A DNA stretch of 64,000 nt from Marinobacterium stanieri (GTDB taxonomy: Bacteria; Pseudomonadota; Gammaproteobacteria; Pseudomonadales; Balneatricaceae): positions 186,001-250,000 of the forward strand of contig NZ_FTMN01000006.1 in assembly GCF_900155945.1 (NCBI RefSeq), read 5' to 3'. Made by a program: the position numbers and the translations under genes. Below, piece after piece: positions 36,690 to 45,561 of this stretch. Numbering within the stretch: position 1 is the first letter of the stretch; the number at the start of each line of letters is the position of its first letter. The notes under the pieces were generated by a model, which was given only the letters and a program-made list of their open reading frames with translations, did not search any database and was not told where the DNA came from.

Positions 36690-38231
36690 ATGATTATTCA
36701 AGGTCACGAAATTTTTGCACCGCTGAAGCTGAAAACCCACTCGGTGGTCGTTGGCTCAGGTGCCGGCGGCGGTGTCGCGGCTTACCACATGGCTGCAGCC
36801 GGTCTTGAAACCGTGGTGCTGGAAGAAGGTGGCTACTTTCAGGCCAAGGACTTTAACCAGCGCGAAGAAGACATGATGCCAGCGCTGTACCGCAGCAAAG
36901 GCCAGCAGACCACCACCGATGGCATGATCTATGTCTGGCAGGGCTCAACCTTTGGCGGCTCCACCGTTATCAATACGGCCGATGCAACGCCCATCGAAGC
37001 TGAAGTACTGCACCACTGGCAACAGAAATTCGGCTTGAGCGAACTCACCGAAGACAACCTGGCCGCCTCCTATAAGCGAGTGTACAAAATGCTCAATGTA
37101 CACCGTCTGGAAGACCAGATCCTGAATGCGAATAATAAGCTGTTGTTGGAGACTGCGAATCGTCTGGGTTACAAGGCGGGCGTATTCGAATCCAACCGCA
37201 AGAACTGCGTCGGCAGCGGCTACTGCTTCCAGGGTTGCGCCTATGATGCCAAGCAGGGCACTAACCTGACCTACTTGCCCAAAGCCTCTGAGCTAGGTGC
37301 CCGCATCTATACCGATGTCCGTGTCGACCGTATCGAGCGCCTGTTCGGCGGCAAATATCGTGTGCACGCGACAGTAGTTGCCCGTGGCAGTCGCAAGGCA
37401 CGTCACCCTGTCGAGATCGATTGCGAACGTATCATCATGGCCGCAGGTACCGTGCATACACCGGCAATTCTGAAGCGTTCCGGCTTTGACAAGGGCCTGC
37501 CGCAACTGGGCAAAAACATCTCCCTGCAGCCGCAGATCGGCCTCTCCGCCGTAATGCCGGACAGCCAGAAAATGACCTCCTGGCGCGGCGCACCTCAGTC
37601 CATCTACATGAGTGAGTTTGACGACAACCATGCCGAGCATGGCCTGGGCGGCTTCCGCATGGAAGGTGTTGGCGGCATGGTCGGGATCTTCTCCCACTTT
37701 GGTAACACCATCGGCCACGACCACAAGCGTTTGATGGCGGAGTACCCCAACACCCACTTTTCTGCACTGCTGGTGCCTGACCAGCCCAGCGGCACCCTGG
37801 ACTGGGAATGGGGACCGGACGGCAAGGTTAAACCCAAGATCCAGTACAAGCTGACCGAAGAGTGGAAGCAGCGCTTCAAGCGCGGCTACAAGACCGCTGC
37901 CGAATTCCTGTTTGAAGCCGGTGCCCGCGAGATCAACTGCAACAGCCCGGTGTTCGGGCCGATCACCAGTCCTGACCAGCTTTCCCGCATTGATGAATTT
38001 CCCCTGGAGCCGGGCATGGTCGCTCTGACCTCGGCCCATGTTCAGGGTAGCTGCCGTATTGGACTCAACGCCGACGTGGGCGTTGTGGACCAGAACCTGC
38101 AGCTGCACAACCTGGACAATATCTTCGTGGTCGATGGTTCCGTCATGCCGACGACCGCCTCCACCCACACCATGGTCCCCATCATGGTGATGGCCGACCG
38201 CGCCATGCACAAACTGGCCCAGGGCGCCTGA
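36690..38231 (+). CDS. GMC-family flavoprotein dehydrogenase (alcohol/polyol oxidising)
   Basis: 513 aa. FAD motif VVGSGAGGG at residues 20-28, then FGGSTVINTADATP. A Cys triad at 173, 179 and 183 (CVGSGYCFQGCAYDAKQG) resembles that in membrane gluconate dehydrogenases and long-chain alcohol oxidases. The C-terminal active-site region has AHVQGSCRIG and VVDGSVMPTTASTHTMVP. There is no signal peptide of its own; export by hitch-hiking on the Tat signal of subunit 3 is expected. No cytochrome c subunit is encoded nearby, so the electron acceptor is unknown. The start at 36690 has a perfect GGAGG. The substrate is probably an alcohol (inference). Confidence 0.88.
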   Translation: MIIQGHEIFAPLKLKTHSVVVGSGAGGGVAAYHMAAAGLETVVLEEGGYFQAKDFNQREEDMMPALYRSKGQQTTTDGMIYVWQGSTFGGSTVINTADATPIEAEVLHHWQQKFGLSELTEDNLAASYKRVYKMLNVHRLEDQILNANNKLLLETANRLGYKAGVFESNRKNCVGSGYCFQGCAYDAKQGTNLTYLPKASELGARIYTDVRVDRIERLFGGKYRVHATVVARGSRKARHPVEIDCERIIMAAGTVHTPAILKRSGFDKGLPQLGKNISLQPQIGLSAVMPDSQKMTSWRGAPQSIYMSEFDDNHAEHGLGGFRMEGVGGMVGIFSHFGNTIGHDHKRLMAEYPNTHFSALLVPDQPSGTLDWEWGPDGKVKPKIQYKLTEEWKQRFKRGYKTAAEFLFEAGAREINCNSPVFGPITSPDQLSRIDEFPLEPGMVALTSAHVQGSCRIGLNADVGVVDQNLQLHNLDNIFVVDGSVMPTTASTHTMVPIMVMADRAMHKLAQGA

Positions 38232-38296
38232 GCGCTTAACAGCTGCATAACGGGAGCGCCGACAAGGCTCCGCCACAAAATAAAAAGGATAGACAG

Positions 38297-39088
38297 ATGC
38301 TGAACGATACCACCCGCGAATCCATTGCCGAACAGATCTTTTCCTGCTTCGCCACCAAGGAACAGCTGCCCCTGCTGACCAAATCCCATCCCGAACTGGA
38401 GATGGAAGATGCTTATCGCATCCAGGAAAAAGTCGTCAGCAAATTCGTAGATCAAGGCCGCAAGGTTAAAGGCTATAAAATCGGCCTGACCTCCAAAGCA
38501 ATGCAAGACATGATCGGCGCCACCGAGCCGGATTACAGCTCCATCCTGGATGACATGTTCGTTGACGAGAGTGCTGAGCTTCCGCGCGAAGACTTCGCCA
38601 CGCCCATGGTTGAGATTGAACTGGCGTTTGTAATGAAAAAGCGCCTGCAGGGGCCCTTCGTCAACGCCGCCGAAGTAATCCAGGCAACCGACTTTATCCT
38701 GCCCTCGATTGAAATCGTCGATTTTCGCGTCGCCCCGGCACCGGGCATTAACGTGCGCGACACCATCCCGGACCTGGCGGCCATCGGCAAGGTTGCTCTG
38801 GGCGGCAATCCCGTGCGCCTGGAGGACATCGACGTACGCGATATCAACGCTGAACTGATCATCAACGGTGAAACCCGTGAATCCGGCAGCTCAGCCGCCG
38901 TGCTGGGTAACCCGGTGACCGCAGTGGTTTGGCTGGTGAACAAACTGTCTGAATTTGGCGTGGCCTTTGAGCCGGGCGATGTGATTTTCTCTGGCTCCTG
39001 TGTCCGCGCCCAGCCCGTTCAGGCCGGTGACAGCGTTACAGCCCGTTTCGATAAGGGCCTGGGTGACGTAAACCTGAGCTTCAAGTGA
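38297..39088 (+). CDS. 2-keto-4-pentenoate hydratase / HpaH-type hydratase
   Basis: 263-aa member of the fumarylacetoacetate hydrolase superfamily, hydratase branch. Key motifs are [13 protein letters not shown], the metal-binding [11 protein letters not shown] and [10 protein letters not shown], and [19 protein letters not shown]-like sequence near the C terminus. HpaH and MhpD add water to 2-oxo-alkenoates in aromatic meta-cleavage pathways. No ring-cleavage dioxygenase is in the window, so the substrate here may be another 2-oxo-enoate. It is the third gene of the GMC operon and 8 bp before ilvD. Confidence 0.88.
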   Translation: MLNDTTRESIAEQIFSCFATKEQLPLLTKSHPELEMEDAYRIQEKVVSKFVDQGRKVKGYKIGLTSKAMQDMIGATEPDYSSILDDMFVDESAELPREDFATPMVEIELAFVMKKRLQGPFVNAAEVIQATDFILPSIEIVDFRVAPAPGINVRDTIPDLAAIGKVALGGNPVRLEDIDVRDINAELIINGETRESGSSAAVLGNPVTAVVWLVNKLSEFGVAFEPGDVIFSGSCVRAQPVQAGDSVTARFDKGLGDVNLSFK

Positions 39089-39095
39089 GGTAGGC

Positions 39096-40952
39096 ATGTC
39101 TAATTATCGCTCCAAGACCACCACAGAAGGTCGCCAGGCCGCGGGTGCGCGTGCGCTCTGGCGCGCTACGGGCGTGTGCGATGAGGATTTCGGCAAGCCG
39201 ATCATCGCGGTCGCAAACTCCTTCACCCAGTTCGTGCCCGGCCACGTCCACCTGAAGGATATCGGCCAGATGGTATGCCGCGAGATCGAGAAAGCCGGTG
39301 GCATCGCCAAGGAATTCAACACCATCGCCATCGATGATGGTATCGCCCAGGGCCACGACGGCATGCTCTACTCGCTGCCCAGCCGCGATATTATCGCCGA
39401 TTCCGTGGAATACATGGTTAACGGTCACTGTGCCGACGCACTGATCTGTATCTCCAACTGCGACAAGATCACACCGGGAATGCTGATGGCTGCCATGCGT
39501 CTCAACATCCCCACGATCTTTGTCTCCGGCGGCCCCATGGAAGCCGGGCGCGTTCAGTTGAAAGAACAGGTACTGCGTATCGACCCGGTCGATGCCTACG
39601 TTGCGGGTGTTAACCCCGCCACTGACCCGGACGAGGCGCTCAAAGTCGAGCAGAGCGCCTGCCCCACCTGCGGTTCCTGCTCCGGCATGTTCACAGCCAA
39701 CTCCATGAACTGCCTTAACGAAGCCCTGGGTCTTGCCCTGCCCGGTAACGGCAGTATGCTGGCGACCCATGCTGACCGTCGTGAGCTGTTCCTGGACGCC
39801 AGCCGGCGTATCGTCGAGATCACCCGACGTCATTATGAGCAGGGCGATGAGAGCGTATTGCCGCGCAATATCGCCAACCGTGATGCTTTCCACAACGCCA
39901 TGACCATGGATATCGCCATGGGCGGCTCCACCAACACCATCCTGCACCTGCTGGCAGCCGCGCAGGAAGGTGAGATCGACTTCACCATGGCCGATATCGA
40001 CCGCCTGTCCCGAGAAGTCCCGCATCTGTGCAAGGTGTCTCCGGCCACCAACCAGTACTACATGGAAGACGTACATCGCGCCGGCGGCGTGTTTGCCATT
40101 CTGGGTGAACTGGACCGAGCCAAGCTGCTCAACACCCAAGTCAGCACCGTACACAGCGCCACCCTTGGCGACGCTCTGGATCAGTGGGACATCTGCCGCA
40201 CCGAAGATGCTGCGGTAGAAGAGTTTTTCCGTGCCGGTCCTGCCGGTATCCGTACCACTGAAGCCTTCAGTCAGGATTGTCGCTGGGACAGCCTGGACCG
40301 TGATCGCGAGAACGGCTGTGTACGCAGTCTCGATAATGCCTACAGCACGGAAGGCGGCCTGGCCGTACTCTTCGGCAATCTGGCAGAGGACGGCTGTATC
40401 GTGAAAACCGCCAGCGTACTGCCGCATATGCTTGAGTTCGAAGGCGTGGCACGCGTGTTTGACGACCAGGACAAGGCACTGGATGCACTCAAAGCCGACG
40501 AGATCCAGCCCGGCACCTGTGTCATTATTCGCTATGAAGGCCCCAAAGGCGGCCCCGGCATGCAGGAGATGTTGCTGCCCACCAGCCTGATCAAGGCCAA
40601 GGGTCTGGCTGACTCCTGTGCCCTGCTCACCGACGGCCGCTTCTCCGGCGCGACCTCCGGTCTATCGATCGGCCACACCTCACCGGAAGCCGCCAATGGC
40701 GGTGCGATTGGTTTGGTCGAAGATGGCGATATCATCAAGCTGGATATTCCCAACCGCAGTATTCGGGTGGATGTATCCGATGAGGTATTGGCTGAGCGAC
40801 GTCAGCAGATGGAAGCACGCGGACTCAAGGCCTGGAAGCCTTGCGCACCACGAGCACGCAAGGTCAGCCTGTCACTGAAAGCCTTTGGCATGCTGGCAAC
40901 CAGCGCCGACAAGGGTGGTGTGCGTAACCGGGAAATTCTGGAGAATTTCTAA
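39096..40952 (+). CDS. ilvD: Dihydroxy-acid dehydratase
   Basis: 618 aa, the long E. coli-like form. Dehydrates 2,3-dihydroxy acids to 2-oxo acids, normally in branched-chain amino acid synthesis. Cluster ligands and catalytic region are intact: Asp81, Cys122 and Lys124 in [10 protein letters not shown], and Cys195 in [11 protein letters not shown]. The C-terminal half has [12 protein letters not shown] and [10 protein letters not shown]. It is the last gene of the GMC operon and ends before a strong terminator. Its position after a 2-keto-enoate hydratase leaves open a catabolic role on sugar acids or 2,3-dihydroxy acids rather than, or besides, valine and isoleucine synthesis. Confidence 0.93.
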   Translation: MSNYRSKTTTEGRQAAGARALWRATGVCDEDFGKPIIAVANSFTQFVPGHVHLKDIGQMVCREIEKAGGIAKEFNTIAIDDGIAQGHDGMLYSLPSRDIIADSVEYMVNGHCADALICISNCDKITPGMLMAAMRLNIPTIFVSGGPMEAGRVQLKEQVLRIDPVDAYVAGVNPATDPDEALKVEQSACPTCGSCSGMFTANSMNCLNEALGLALPGNGSMLATHADRRELFLDASRRIVEITRRHYEQGDESVLPRNIANRDAFHNAMTMDIAMGGSTNTILHLLAAAQEGEIDFTMADIDRLSREVPHLCKVSPATNQYYMEDVHRAGGVFAILGELDRAKLLNTQVSTVHSATLGDALDQWDICRTEDAAVEEFFRAGPAGIRTTEAFSQDCRWDSLDRDRENGCVRSLDNAYSTEGGLAVLFGNLAEDGCIVKTASVLPHMLEFEGVARVFDDQDKALDALKADEIQPGTCVIIRYEGPKGGPGMQEMLLPTSLIKAKGLADSCALLTDGRFSGATSGLSIGHTSPEAANGGAIGLVEDGDIIKLDIPNRSIRVDVSDEVLAERRQQMEARGLKAWKPCAPRARKVSLSLKAFGMLATSADKGGVRNREILENF

Positions 40953-40980
40953 CGCCCTGAACAGGCGTCATACACTGACC

Positions 40981-41004
40981 AACCGGCCCAACTGGGCCGG
41001 TTTT
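40981..41004. terminator. Intrinsic terminator between convergent ilvD and HupE genes
   Basis: A 9-bp stem (AACCGGCCC / GGGCCGGTT, AACT loop) whose T-run continues to 41004 on the plus strand. On the minus strand, transcription arriving from the HupE genes meets the same stem. Confidence 0.82.
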
Positions 41005-41018
41005 GCGTTACGGGGTAT

Positions 41019-41618
41019 TCAAACTGTGGACGTAGCCAAGGACAACGCCAGTACCATAAGTGAACTGGCCGCAATCCAGGAGCCGACCACCCTCACCCCG
41101 ATACGTTGCCAGGCCCTCTTGCTGAACAAATGGCCAAGCGCAGTGGAGTAGAGCAGTAAAAGCGTAACCCCTACACCGGTGCCGAACATCATGGTGAGTT
41201 GCTCACGCCCCTGTAGTTCATCCTGTCCTGAATCCAGACCCACCAGCAGGGCACTACCAAGGGCAAACAGCAGGGTCACAGGCAACGGCAAAGGGCGACT
41301 GATGGCCACCAGTACGGCAGCCAAAGCAGCCGCGGAGAGAATAAAGGGGGTCAGATAATCCGCTTTGGCGAGGTGCGACAGCATCAGGCCGACCCAAACC
41401 GCTACAACGGCCGCCAGCAGCCCCTTCTGACTGTCACGGCTACCTTGCTGGGCCAACAACAGGCCCAGCGCCAACAGCAACAGCAAATGTGCCGGTACGA
41501 CCAGAGGGTGCAAAATGCCGTTGTAGAAGGTCCCTATTCCCTGGATGGCGCTGTGTGCCTGCGCCGTCCCTGGCGCCAGCAACAGAGTCGCTGCAGTCGC
41601 AAGTAGCCTTAGGGGCAT
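41019..41618 (-). CDS. HupE/UreJ-like small membrane protein
   Basis: 199 aa, with a signal-like N terminus ending GTAQAHSAIQG and about five TM helices. GILHPLVVPAHLLLLLALG contains the two-His pattern of HupE/UreJ relatives, but the classical HPxxGxDH motif is not present, so this is a divergent partner. The start codon overlaps the stop of the upstream HupE gene (shared base at 41618). It is probably made together with that protein as one metal-transport unit. Confidence 0.75.
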   Translation of the reverse strand: MPLRLLATAATLLLAPGTAQAHSAIQGIGTFYNGILHPLVVPAHLLLLLALGLLLAQQGSRDSQKGLLAAVVAVWVGLMLSHLAKADYLTPFILSAAALAAVLVAISRPLPLPVTLLFALGSALLVGLDSGQDELQGREQLTMMFGTGVGVTLLLLYSTALGHLFSKRAWQRIGVRVVGSWIAASSLMVLALSLATSTV

Positions 41619-42205
41619 CAGAGCATGCCGGTCAGGAAACCGACACCGGACAGCGCAATAAGGCCACCGCCGGTCTGTACCGCCAGCTTGCCTCCAGGGA
41701 TGCGGATCAACAAGCCGAACAAAATGCCGGACAGGTGCAACAGACCGGTGGAGAGCACAAAGCCGATGCTATAAGTCAGCGCGTTTGCAGAGTGCGGCAG
41801 TTCGGTGCCATGGGCATGACCATGAAAAATGGCAAAGGCCCCCACAATCACCGCAGCCACAACGATGGGAGGCCGAACGGCCAGGGCCACCATGGCACCC
41901 AGCACCAGTGCCGAGAGTGCAATGCCGGTTTCCACCGCAGGAAGAGGCACACCCAGTACGCCCAATGCACCGCCCATCGCCATCACCAGCGGAAAGACAA
42001 TCGGTAACAACCAGATCGACGGACTGCCCAGAAACGCGCCCCATAGGCCGACCGCCACCATGGCAGCCACATGATCCCAACCGAAGACCGGATGCATCAA
42101 GCCACTGAGAAAGCCACCTGCAAGCCCAGCTTCAGAGTGTGCATAGGCAGGACCGGCCAGGGCCATAAACGCGGTCGCCAGCATAAGTGTAGAAAGGGAT
42201 TTCAT
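41618..42205 (-). CDS. HupE/UreJ family protein (putative nickel/cobalt permease)
   Basis: 195 aa. Signal-peptide-like first helix (MKSLSTLMLATAFMALAGP, AYAH), then the classical motif GLMHPVFGWDHVAAM and a second His-rich segment FAIFHGHAHGTELP, both typical of HupE/UreJ metal permeases. I start at 42205 with an AAGGAT ribosome site; longer frames to 42289 have no family sequence. The pair 41019-42205 is not next to hydrogenase or urease genes, so which metalloenzyme it serves is unclear. Confidence 0.85.
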   Translation of the reverse strand: MKSLSTLMLATAFMALAGPAYAHSEAGLAGGFLSGLMHPVFGWDHVAAMVAVGLWGAFLGSPSIWLLPIVFPLVMAMGGALGVLGVPLPAVETGIALSALVLGAMVALAVRPPIVVAAVIVGAFAIFHGHAHGTELPHSANALTYSIGFVLSTGLLHLSGILFGLLIRIPGGKLAVQTGGGLIALSGVGFLTGML

Positions 42206-42335
42206 TGCCAATATCCTTATTCGCCAGGGGCCAGACAGCTGCCGGATGCAAGCGCCAGCAACCCCATAGAAGAAGGCTCGATATACCACCGAGCCTGTGT
42301 ATAAAAATCAGTTTTAGTTCGTTCTGACTGCGGCA

Positions 42336-43499
42336 TCAACCATGCAGATCACGGTAGGGCTGATCGCCCAACTCGCTGATCAAAGTGCTGCCCAGTTGCT
42401 CAACCTCGGCAAACGCCTTGCGCAGGCTGGCATCCGATACCTCTTCCTGCATGTTGGCGATAAACGGGAAGCCCAGGGTACCTTCGATGGCGGTCGCGAC
42501 CGAAGCTTCATCCTCCAGTGAAAAGCCGATCTGGGCAAAGCTCACCGGCAGGCCCACCTCGGCAAAGAAGCGCGCACAACGCTCGGCTTCTGCCTGATCA
42601 TTCTCCAGCATCAGCTGGGCCAGAATGCCGATGGCGACCATTTCACCATGCAGGTAGTTGTGGTCCACATGCGGCAGCAGCGTCAGCGCCTGAGCCAGCG
42701 CATGGGCACCGGCCACGCCGGTGCATTCAAAACCGGCGCCACTGAGCAGCGTGTTGGCTTCAACGATATCCTCAACCGCCTCGTTCACCTGCTGGTCTTT
42801 AACAGCCGCCAAGGCAGCAGCCCCCTGTGCATAGAGAATATCGGCACAGCTTTCTGACAACGCCATACCCGCCAGGGTGGGACGTGTGCCATAGGGTGAT
42901 ACGCCCATCGGGTTCTTCTGGCAGGCGCGGGCTTCATACCAGGTCGCCATGGCATCGGCCATGCCGGCCACCAGGTAACGGGGCGGCGCCTTGGCTGCTA
43001 TCTCGGTGTCCACCATGACCAGAGCCGGATTATCTTTCATCACCTCGAAGGTCTCGGTCGCACCTTCAGGTGTGTAAATCACGGAAATAGCTGAGCAGGG
43101 AGCATCGTTTGACGCCAGAGTCGGCATGATCACCACCGGCACCTCCAGGCGCGACGAAATGCTCTTGCCTGCGTCCAGGGGTTTGCCGCCACCCAGTGCG
43201 ATCAAGGCATCAAAGCGGCCCTGCTCATTCAGTTCGGCCACACGGGCATCAATTTCCTCAAAGGAACACTCGCCACCGAAAGTGGTGACATAGGCTTCAA
43301 TGCCCGCACGGTCGAGAGACGCGATCAGTCGCTTGGCTTCACCTCGCTGGCTTCGGGGCGTACACAAAATGGCGCAACGCTTGATCTGCATTTGAGCCAA
43401 GGGCTCAGCCGCATTATCAACCAGGCCGGCAGCCTGGATGTAACGCGGAGTGGTGCGAAAGGCGCGCGGCAGCACCGCTGGCGTCTGCTGATCTGACAT
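42336..43499 (-). CDS. Iron-type alcohol dehydrogenase, glycerol dehydrogenase (GldA)-like
   Basis: 387 aa. The NAD-binding motif ALGGGKPLDAGKSIS and PTLASNDAPCSAISVIYT match GldA closely. Metal ligands of the family appear as Asp in GMADAMATWYEA, His in GVAGAHALAQAL and His in NYLHGEMVAIG. It would oxidise glycerol or another secondary or vicinal alcohol with NAD. The start has CAGGAG about 8 bp upstream. It is downstream of the coniferyl-aldehyde-type dehydrogenase on the same strand, after a 145-bp gap with a long perfect inverted repeat, so it may be part of the same transcript. Confidence 0.88.
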   Translation of the reverse strand: MSDQQTPAVLPRAFRTTPRYIQAAGLVDNAAEPLAQMQIKRCAILCTPRSQRGEAKRLIASLDRAGIEAYVTTFGGECSFEEIDARVAELNEQGRFDALIALGGGKPLDAGKSISSRLEVPVVIMPTLASNDAPCSAISVIYTPEGATETFEVMKDNPALVMVDTEIAAKAPPRYLVAGMADAMATWYEARACQKNPMGVSPYGTRPTLAGMALSESCADILYAQGAAALAAVKDQQVNEAVEDIVEANTLLSGAGFECTGVAGAHALAQALTLLPHVDHNYLHGEMVAIGILAQLMLENDQAEAERCARFFAEVGLPVSFAQIGFSLEDEASVATAIEGTLGFPFIANMQEEVSDASLRKAFAEVEQLGSTLISELGDQPYRDLHG

Positions 43500-43517
43500 G
43501 GGATCACTCCTGGCAGG

Positions 43518-43555
43518 TTCGGCTGGTCCAGGAATAGCGGTAGTGACCAGCCGAA
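43518..43555 (-). promoter_or_regulatory. Perfect inverted repeat in the leader of the GldA-like gene
   Basis: TTCGGCTGGTC (43518-43528) and GACCAGCCGAA (43545-43555) form a perfect 11-bp inverted repeat with a 16-bp spacer, ending 18 bp before the start codon and just before its ribosome site. It could be a regulator binding site or an RNA hairpin that affects translation or ends the upstream transcript. No T-tract follows. Confidence 0.45.
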
Positions 43556-43644
43556 AAGATCATCTGGATAGCGGCAGCCCGCAGGGATGCGGATCTGCCG
43601 GATAAAGTCAGTGGCAGAAATGCGACTGACTGTCCGTCATCGGA

Positions 43645-45075
43645 TCAGAGACGGAATTTCAGCATCAGCTTCATCATCTTGTCGAAGCGCTCGCCGTAGG
43701 GCGGTGCCAACATCAGGATGCCGGACTTCTTCGCCTGCTTGAATACAGGACGGATCTTGGAAAATTCCAGGAAGCCTTCCTTACCGTGGTAGTGCCCCAT
43801 ACCCGAGTTACCCACACCGCCGAATGGCATATCATGCTGAGCCACATGCAGCAGGGTATCGTTGATGGAAACACCACCGGACAGGGTGTTGAAAAGCACC
43901 TTGTCTTCGGTTTGTTTATCATTGGTGAACAGGTACAGCGCCAGCGGACGCTCGCCGGCATTGATGTAATTGATCACTTCATCCAGGCTGTCGTACAGCT
44001 TGATCGGCAGCAGCGGGCCGAAAATTTCGTCGCGCATGATCAGCATGTCTTCTTTGACATCCAGCACCACGGTGGGCGGGAACTTGCGGCTTTCCGCGTT
44101 GGGCTGCCCCTTGGCCACCAGCTGGACGGACTTGGCACCCTTTCTGGTGGCATCTTCAACCGTGTCGGTGATGCGCTGGAACGCGGTATCATCGATCAGT
44201 GAGGTAAAGTCAGGCGAGTCAGCCGTGCCATAACGCTCGTTGAGGACATCCTTGGCGTGCTTGATGAATTCGTCGGCAGCGCCACGCGGCAGGAACAGGT
44301 AATCCGGTGCAGTACAGGTCTGGCCACAGTTGACGAACTTGCCGAACAGCAGACGCTCGGCAGCGATGCGCAGGTCGTAATCCTTGGCAACGATGGTCGG
44401 CGATTTGCCACCCAATTCCAGGGTAACAGGGGTCAGATATTTGGAGGCTGTCTCCATGACAACCTTGCCGGTCGCCGGTGAACCGGTGAAGACAAAGTGG
44501 TCCCAGGGGCGGTCGGTAAAGGCACTGGCACGCACGCCAGGAATCACGGCAAACTGGTCGTCACTGAATTCGGCGGACACCAGCTTATCCAGCAGACGGC
44601 ACAAATTCTGTGAGTTGGCCGCCATTTTTACGATCACGCGGTTACCGGCCGCCAGTGCCGCGATGGCCGGGCCGATCGCCAGACCCAGCGGGTAGTTCCA
44701 GGGGCTGACCACACCCACAACGCCCTTGGGCTGGGGGATAACCCGGTTTTTGGCGCCCAGGAAGCTGATGCCTACATGGCGTTTTTCCGGCTTCATCCAG
44801 GCCTTGAGGTGCTTCTTGTGATAGGCCACGGAGCTGACCATCTGCGCCACTTCCAGCAGCTTGGTCTCCTGGTGGCTGCGGTTACCGTAATCGGCATTCA
44901 CCGCTTTACAGATTTCGTCCTGGTTCTCCATCAGGATCTTGTCGATCTTGTTCAGAGCGTCAATGCGCTCCTGATAGCTGGGATAGGGCTTCTCGCGGGA
45001 TGCGCGGCGTTGCTTTTCAAAGACCTGATCAATCCGGCTTACTTCCTGATTGAGAATGGGTGCGGCACTTGTCAT
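43645..45075 (-). CDS. Coniferyl aldehyde dehydrogenase-type aldehyde dehydrogenase
   Basis: 476-aa NAD-dependent aldehyde dehydrogenase of the class 3-like/CALDH group, with GVVGVVSPWNYPLGLAIGPA, catalytic Glu220 in LELGGKSP and catalytic Cys254 in NCGQTCTAPDY. The C terminus (LKFRL) is soluble here. It oxidises aromatic or medium/long-chain aldehydes to acids. A GAGG ribosome site precedes the ATG. Its upstream region has site E in the correct orientation about 325 bp away, with a MITE-like repeat between promoter and gene. It divergently faces the acyl-CoA ligase gene, which would use the acid product. Confidence 0.92.
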   Translation of the reverse strand: MTSAAPILNQEVSRIDQVFEKQRRASREKPYPSYQERIDALNKIDKILMENQDEICKAVNADYGNRSHQETKLLEVAQMVSSVAYHKKHLKAWMKPEKRHVGISFLGAKNRVIPQPKGVVGVVSPWNYPLGLAIGPAIAALAAGNRVIVKMAANSQNLCRLLDKLVSAEFSDDQFAVIPGVRASAFTDRPWDHFVFTGSPATGKVVMETASKYLTPVTLELGGKSPTIVAKDYDLRIAAERLLFGKFVNCGQTCTAPDYLFLPRGAADEFIKHAKDVLNERYGTADSPDFTSLIDDTAFQRITDTVEDATRKGAKSVQLVAKGQPNAESRKFPPTVVLDVKEDMLIMRDEIFGPLLPIKLYDSLDEVINYINAGERPLALYLFTNDKQTEDKVLFNTLSGGVSINDTLLHVAQHDMPFGGVGNSGMGHYHGKEGFLEFSKIRPVFKQAKKSGILMLAPPYGERFDKMMKLMLKFRL

Positions 45076-45217
45076 GATGACCTCTATATTTATTCTAACT
45101 GTCAGTGTTCCAACACGGGCTTACGCCTGCGCACCGGCACTTGATCGACACAATGGCGGGACTTGAGGAGCAACAACTACAGCCCTCTGTCCAGCGCCAC
45201 TCCAATGACCCAGCGCT

Positions 45218-45380
45218 TTAACAGGCCGTCGAAAATCTATCTACGTTGCCGAATGCTTCGTTAAAAACAGTCTCAAAATGCTCATTTAGTCCACTAAACT
45301 GCGCTTTTTCGCCTGTTTTGGCTCGGGCGGCGTTCCGCTAGCCTCAACTGCCTCGATAACATTTTTCAACAACCTGTTAA
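45218..45380. repeat. MITE-like quasi-palindromic repeat with terminal inverted repeats
   Basis: 163 bp bounded by imperfect terminal inverted repeats: TTAACAGGCCGTCGAAAA at the left and, on the opposite strand from the right end, TTAACAGGTTGTTGAAAA (15 of 18 matching). The middle is also quasi-palindromic, around TTTAGT-CC-ACTAAA at about 45285-45298, so the whole element could fold into one long hairpin. It encodes no protein. I recall similar short intergenic elements from several Gammaproteobacteria, but only one copy is in this window. Confidence 0.65.
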
Positions 45381-45400
45381 TCGGCTATTTCGATACTGAC

Positions 45401-45453
45401 AGCCTAAAAGAGCCCCACCCCAGCAGCTTGACAGTATACGTTGCAGATTTGAC
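45401..45453 (-). promoter_or_regulatory. Site E: AraC-type direct repeat and -10-like hexamer for the aldehyde dehydrogenase gene
   Basis: On the minus strand, GTCAA (45453-45449) and GTCAAG (45432-45427) are 21 bp apart, with TAGGCT (45406-45401) 21 bp further on. The orientation fits transcription towards the aldehyde dehydrogenase gene at 45075. The predicted RNA would run through the MITE-like repeat. Confidence 0.58.
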
Positions 45454-45561
45454 AAATAACGTCATCCAAATTGAGCCTATGCGCTAGTCCAGCTTTACTC
45501 CTGGCTGCACTCCTGCCCCTTTCACTGCACTACTGCAGCAACAAGGAGCCTGTCGTCTAAT

